Of a stretch of DNA of 8,870 nt, positions 6,660-8,870 are shown one piece after another. This DNA comes from Solirubrobacterales bacterium. GTDB lineage: Bacteria > Actinomycetota > Thermoleophilia > Solirubrobacterales > Solirubrobacteraceae. The position numbers and the translations under genes are program-made. Every line of letters starts with the position of its first letter. Position 1 is the first letter of the stretch. The stretch covers positions 2,524-11,393 of the forward strand of contig QHBV01000252.1 of assembly GCA_003244035.1 (NCBI GenBank), given 5' to 3'. The notes under the pieces are model-generated. The model had not been told where the DNA came from. It ran no database searches and worked only from the letters and a program-made list of their open reading frames with translations.

Positions 6660-7700
6660 TCAGCTGCCGATCAACGCCCGCAGCGTCGCGTCTGCGCCGC
6701 CGTCGGAGATCGCCGCGTCGGCGAGGTCGAGCCCGTCGCGCGCGTCGTGGACGAGCCCCGCGGCGTACAGCCGGATCGCGGCGCTGTAGAGCACCGCGAC
6801 GCGCTCGGGGCCACCCGCGGCGCCGCTCAGAATTGCGCGCGTGAGCTCGGCCGAGGACTCGGCGCCGCCGCCGGCGCGCACCGTCTCCCCGGGGCGCTCG
6901 GGGAGCTCGAGCGGTCCATGCAGCTCGTGCGCGACCGGGCGACCCGGCCGCACGACGTCCGAGCCCTCGATCCCGCGCACCGCCACCGCGCGACGGGCAC
7001 CGAGCAGCGCAAGCGCGCCCAGCAGGCGCCCTGCGTACGGAGAGTGGGTGTAGCCGACGACGAAGCGCTCGGCGCCGAAGTAGTCGATCAGCTTCTCGGC
7101 CGAGTGCACGGGTCCGCGCACCCCCACCTCGTCGCGGACCCCCAGCAGGGCGCTCCAGCCCGACACCGCACGGGCGGTGTCGAGGACCGTGACGCCGGCG
7201 CGCCCGAGCATCGCTTCGGACTCGGCGAGGCTCGGCGAGCCCGGGCCGCCGAGCGCGGCGAGCACGTCGGCGGGGGTGATGCCGTACTTTGGCCCGATCC
7301 GCGGCCCGCAGTGGATTACGATCCCGGCGCCGCATGCGGCGGCGAGCGCTCCCGCCGCGAGCGACAGCTGGGGTGCGTCGCGGGCGCCGTCGTACGCGCC
7401 GGCGCACGCCACGAGGGGCCGATCGCCCGAGAAGGTCAGCGGCGCGTTCGCGTCGCGCAGCGCCTGCCCGTAGCCGGCGAGCTCGGCGGCGGACTCGCCC
7501 TTGATGCGGGAGGCCACTAGGAACGCGCCGGCCTGCGCGTCGGTCGCCGTTCCGGCGAGCAGCGCGGCGAGCGCGCCTCGGGCCTCTTCGGGCGTCAGCT
7601 CGCGCGATCCGCGCGGCCCGGTCCCGACCAGCTTCAGCGTCGCGCGGAAGCCCGAGTAGTCGGCGCGACGCGACGGTGCCCTGGTGGCGTGGGTGCTCAC
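6660..7700 (-). CDS. TrpD-like (anthranilate phosphoribosyltransferase fold) protein of unknown function
   Basis: This 346-residue protein has the layout of the nucleoside phosphorylase/TrpD family: a helical N-terminal bundle (LTPEEARGALAALLAGTATDAQAGAFLVASRIKG-type, about 33-68) followed by the alpha/beta domain. The family landmark ADVLAALGG is present at 144-152. The catalytic motifs are altered. The PRPP-loop GTGGD is replaced around 99-104 by CAGAYD, KHGN is replaced at 130-133 by HCGP, and the Asp-Glu metal pair seems replaced by D248-V249 in RGIEGSDVVRP. It is therefore unlikely to be the tryptophan-pathway enzyme and looks closer to TrpD2/YbiB-like relatives. No other trp gene is nearby. 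The start is GTG, 9 bp after the stop of the regulator; the Shine-Dalgarno is weak (GAGGG, distant), so a slightly later start cannot be excluded. Its position between a GlnR-like regulator and nitrate reductase suggests a nitrogen-related role, which is inference only. Confidence 0.8.
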   Translation of the reverse strand: MSTHATRAPSRRADYSGFRATLKLVGTGPRGSRELTPEEARGALAALLAGTATDAQAGAFLVASRIKGESAAELAGYGQALRDANAPLTFSGDRPLVACAGAYDGARDAPQLSLAAGALAAACGAGIVIHCGPRIGPKYGITPADVLAALGGPGSPSLAESEAMLGRAGVTVLDTARAVSGWSALLGVRDEVGVRGPVHSAEKLIDYFGAERFVVGYTHSPYAGRLLGALALLGARRAVAVRGIEGSDVVRPGRPVAHELHGPLELPERPGETVRAGGGAESSAELTRAILSGAAGGPERVAVLYSAAIRLYAAGLVHDARDGLDLADAAISDGGADATLRALIGS

Positions 7701-7709
7701 GAACCCGAC

Positions 7710-8393
7710 CTAGCCCTCGAACCTGTAGCCCACGCCCCGGACCGTCTTGACCCGGCTCGCGTGCTCCTGGCCAAGCTTTGCGCGCACGCGCCGGATGTGG
7801 ACGTCGACGGTGCGCGCGCCACCGTAGTAGTCGTAGCCCCAGACCGCGCTCAGCAGGGCCTCGCGTGAGAACACCCGCCGCGGGTTGGTGAGCAGGAACT
7901 TGAGCAGCTCATACTCCATGTAGGTGAAGTCGACTGGGCGCTCGGCGATTGTCACCTGGTAGGTGGCGAAGTTCAGCTCGAGCGTGCCGATGCGAACGGC
8001 CTCGTCGGGGTCGGCTCCGCCGAGCTTCGCCCGCGCGCGCTGGATCCGCGTCCCGAGTTCGGCCGCGGTGTATGGGCGCACGATCAGCTCGTGCACGATC
8101 GTCGCGTCGGGAACGGCGCGCAGGTGCTCCTCGCCGAGCGCGAGCAGTACCGGTACCGCGTCGAGGCCCTCCTGCTCGCGCAGCTGCTCGCACACCTGCG
8201 CGGGAACCGGCTCGCCGGGTGCCGCGACAACGATCACGACCCCCGGCAGCCGCTCCGCGCCGCCGTCATCGGCCCGCGGTCGGCCGGCGCCGTTGCTGCT
8301 CGCGCGGCGCGGGGTGAAGCCGAGCTCCTGCACCGCCGCGGCCGTGTCGCCGGCCAGGTCCGCGTCGGTGGTGAGGATCCAGGCATCTCTCAT
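7710..8393 (-). CDS. OmpR-family winged-helix regulator, GlnR-like, with degenerate receiver
   Basis: This 227-residue DNA-binding protein is a candidate regulator of the locus. Residues about 133-226 form an OmpR/PhoB-type winged helix with strong family signatures (TYMEYELLKFLL, RVFSREALLSAVWGYDY, RTVDVHIRRVRAKLG, VKTVRGVGYRF), similar to actinobacterial GlnR. Residues 1 to about 120 have receiver-like length and pattern but lack the phosphorylation apparatus. The strand that normally ends in the acceptor Asp reads GVVIVVAAPG (51-60), the conserved Lys is Arg in VRPY (105-108), and the Thr/Ser position reads VLLALGE. No sensor kinase is adjacent. It probably works without phosphorylation, as GlnR is known to do. 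AGGA lies 6-9 bases before the ATG, and the gene begins 22 bp after the glutamine synthetase stop, suggesting one operon. Calling it the GlnR orthologue is inference; it could be a separate OmpR-type paralogue. Confidence 0.88.
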   Translation of the reverse strand: MRDAWILTTDADLAGDTAAAVQELGFTPRRASSNGAGRPRADDGGAERLPGVVIVVAAPGEPVPAQVCEQLREQEGLDAVPVLLALGEEHLRAVPDATIVHELIVRPYTAAELGTRIQRARAKLGGADPDEAVRIGTLELNFATYQVTIAERPVDFTYMEYELLKFLLTNPRRVFSREALLSAVWGYDYYGGARTVDVHIRRVRAKLGQEHASRVKTVRGVGYRFEG

Positions 8394-8415
8394 CGCGTCC
8401 TGCCTCGATCGCGGC

Positions 8416-8870
8416 TCACAGCAGCCCGAGGTAGCGCCGTCGCTCCCACGCGCTGACGGTCTGGCGGTAGTCGGCCCACTCGCGGCGCTTGTTGCGCACG
8501 TACCACTCGCACAGCCGCTCCCCGAAGGTGTCCCGGGCGAGCTCGGAGGCCTCGAACAGGTCGGTTGCCTCCCGCAGGTCCTCCGGCAGCGAGACCGCGT
8601 CCGCCGGCGGCTCGTCGTCCTCGTGCCCGAGCTCGTATCCGCGCTCGATCCCGCGCAGTCCGGCGGCGAGCACGATTGCGAACGTCAGGTACGGGTTGCA
8701 GCCCGGGTCCGGCGAGCGTAGCTCGATCCGCGCTGCCGACTCGCGACCCGGGCGCCGCGAGGGCACCCGTACCAGCCCGCTACGCCCGTGACGGGTCCAG
8801 CCGACGTGCTGGGGCGCTTCGGATCCGGCCGCGAGCCGCTTGTAGGAGTTGACCCACTGGGCGAAGATCG
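8416..8870 (-). CDS. Glutamine synthetase, class I-like, C-terminal part (gene continues beyond window)
   Basis: Only the last 151 codons are visible; the gene runs off the right edge, so the start is not in view. The protein would form glutamine from glutamate, ammonium and ATP, the step after nitrite reduction. The visible segment begins IFAQWVNSYKRLAAG and contains HVGWTRHGRSGLVRVP and ARIELRSPDPGCNPYLTF, which match the conserved substrate and nucleotide-binding end of GSI enzymes. The C-terminus (EWADYRQTVSAWERRRYLGLL) is of the short GSI-alpha type. The region that carries the adenylylation tyrosine in GSI-beta (NLYDLP-like) is missing: the chain passes from GYELGHEDDEPPADAV directly to SLPEDL, with no tyrosine there. 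Adenylylation control is therefore unlikely. It could be a paralogue acting on another amine (GlnA3/GlnA4-like, gamma-glutamylpolyamine type); the N-terminal half would be needed to decide. Confidence 0.88.
   Translation of the reverse strand, partial: IFAQWVNSYKRLAAGSEAPQHVGWTRHGRSGLVRVPSRRPGRESAARIELRSPDPGCNPYLTFAIVLAAGLRGIERGYELGHEDDEPPADAVSLPEDLREATDLFEASELARDTFGERLCEWYVRNKRREWADYRQTVSAWERRRYLGLL

Noticed and set aside
6660..7700. Annotation as the tryptophan-pathway anthranilate phosphoribosyltransferase TrpD
   Set aside because: The PRPP loop, KHGN and metal-binding motifs are not conserved and there is no other tryptophan gene in the window.
8394..8454. A third copy of the start-proximal element before the GlnR-like regulator
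   Set aside because: The 60 bases upstream show no 11-bp phased GAAAC-like pentamers and no CACGAT; a normal Shine-Dalgarno (AGGA) is present instead. The regions before the TrpD-like gene and nirD also lack it.

Overview
The window is very GC-rich, and all six recognisable genes are on the minus strand. It reads as a nitrogen-assimilation locus of a high-GC actinobacterium. The GC content, an OmpR/GlnR-type regulator next to a glutamine synthetase, and short-tailed GSI sequence features fit Actinomycetota, possibly a Thermoleophilia/Solirubrobacterales-type lineage. That placement is inference; there is no rRNA or marker gene to settle it.

Transcription runs from right to left. At the right edge (8416-8870) is the C-terminal third of a class I glutamine synthetase-like protein that continues past the window. 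Twenty-two bases downstream is an OmpR-family winged-helix regulator (7710-8393) that resembles GlnR in its DNA-binding domain but has a receiver domain stripped of its phospho-acceptor chemistry. Nine bases further is a TrpD-fold protein (6660-7700) related to anthranilate phosphoribosyltransferase, with degenerate catalytic motifs and unknown function.

After a 130-bp gap comes the nitrate/nitrite reduction block. It holds a 1187-residue fusion of a molybdopterin nitrate reductase with an NADH/FAD oxidoreductase and a BFD [2Fe-2S] domain (2966-6529), then the siroheme nitrite reductase large subunit NirB (528-2969), then the Rieske-type small subunit NirD (184-531). These three genes are joined by 4-bp ATGA overlaps. 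A possible terminator lies just past nirD. Together they would reduce nitrate to nitrite to ammonium with NADH, and the glutamine synthetase would fix the ammonium. No nitrate transporter and no molybdenum-cofactor or siroheme genes are visible here.

The most unusual observation is regulatory. The 61 bases directly upstream of the nitrate reductase ATG and the 61 bases directly upstream of the nirB ATG align without gaps (39 of 61 identical by hand count) and are registered to the start codon. Both carry four pentamers at exact 11-bp spacing, resembling GlnR boxes (gTnAC-N6-GAAAC), centred near -41.5 from the ATG. Both also share CACGAT at -12 to -7 and lack a Shine-Dalgarno sequence. This suggests two copies of a GlnR-type, leaderless promoter. 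The second copy is embedded in the 3' end of the nitrate reductase gene, where it encodes that protein's last 21 residues.
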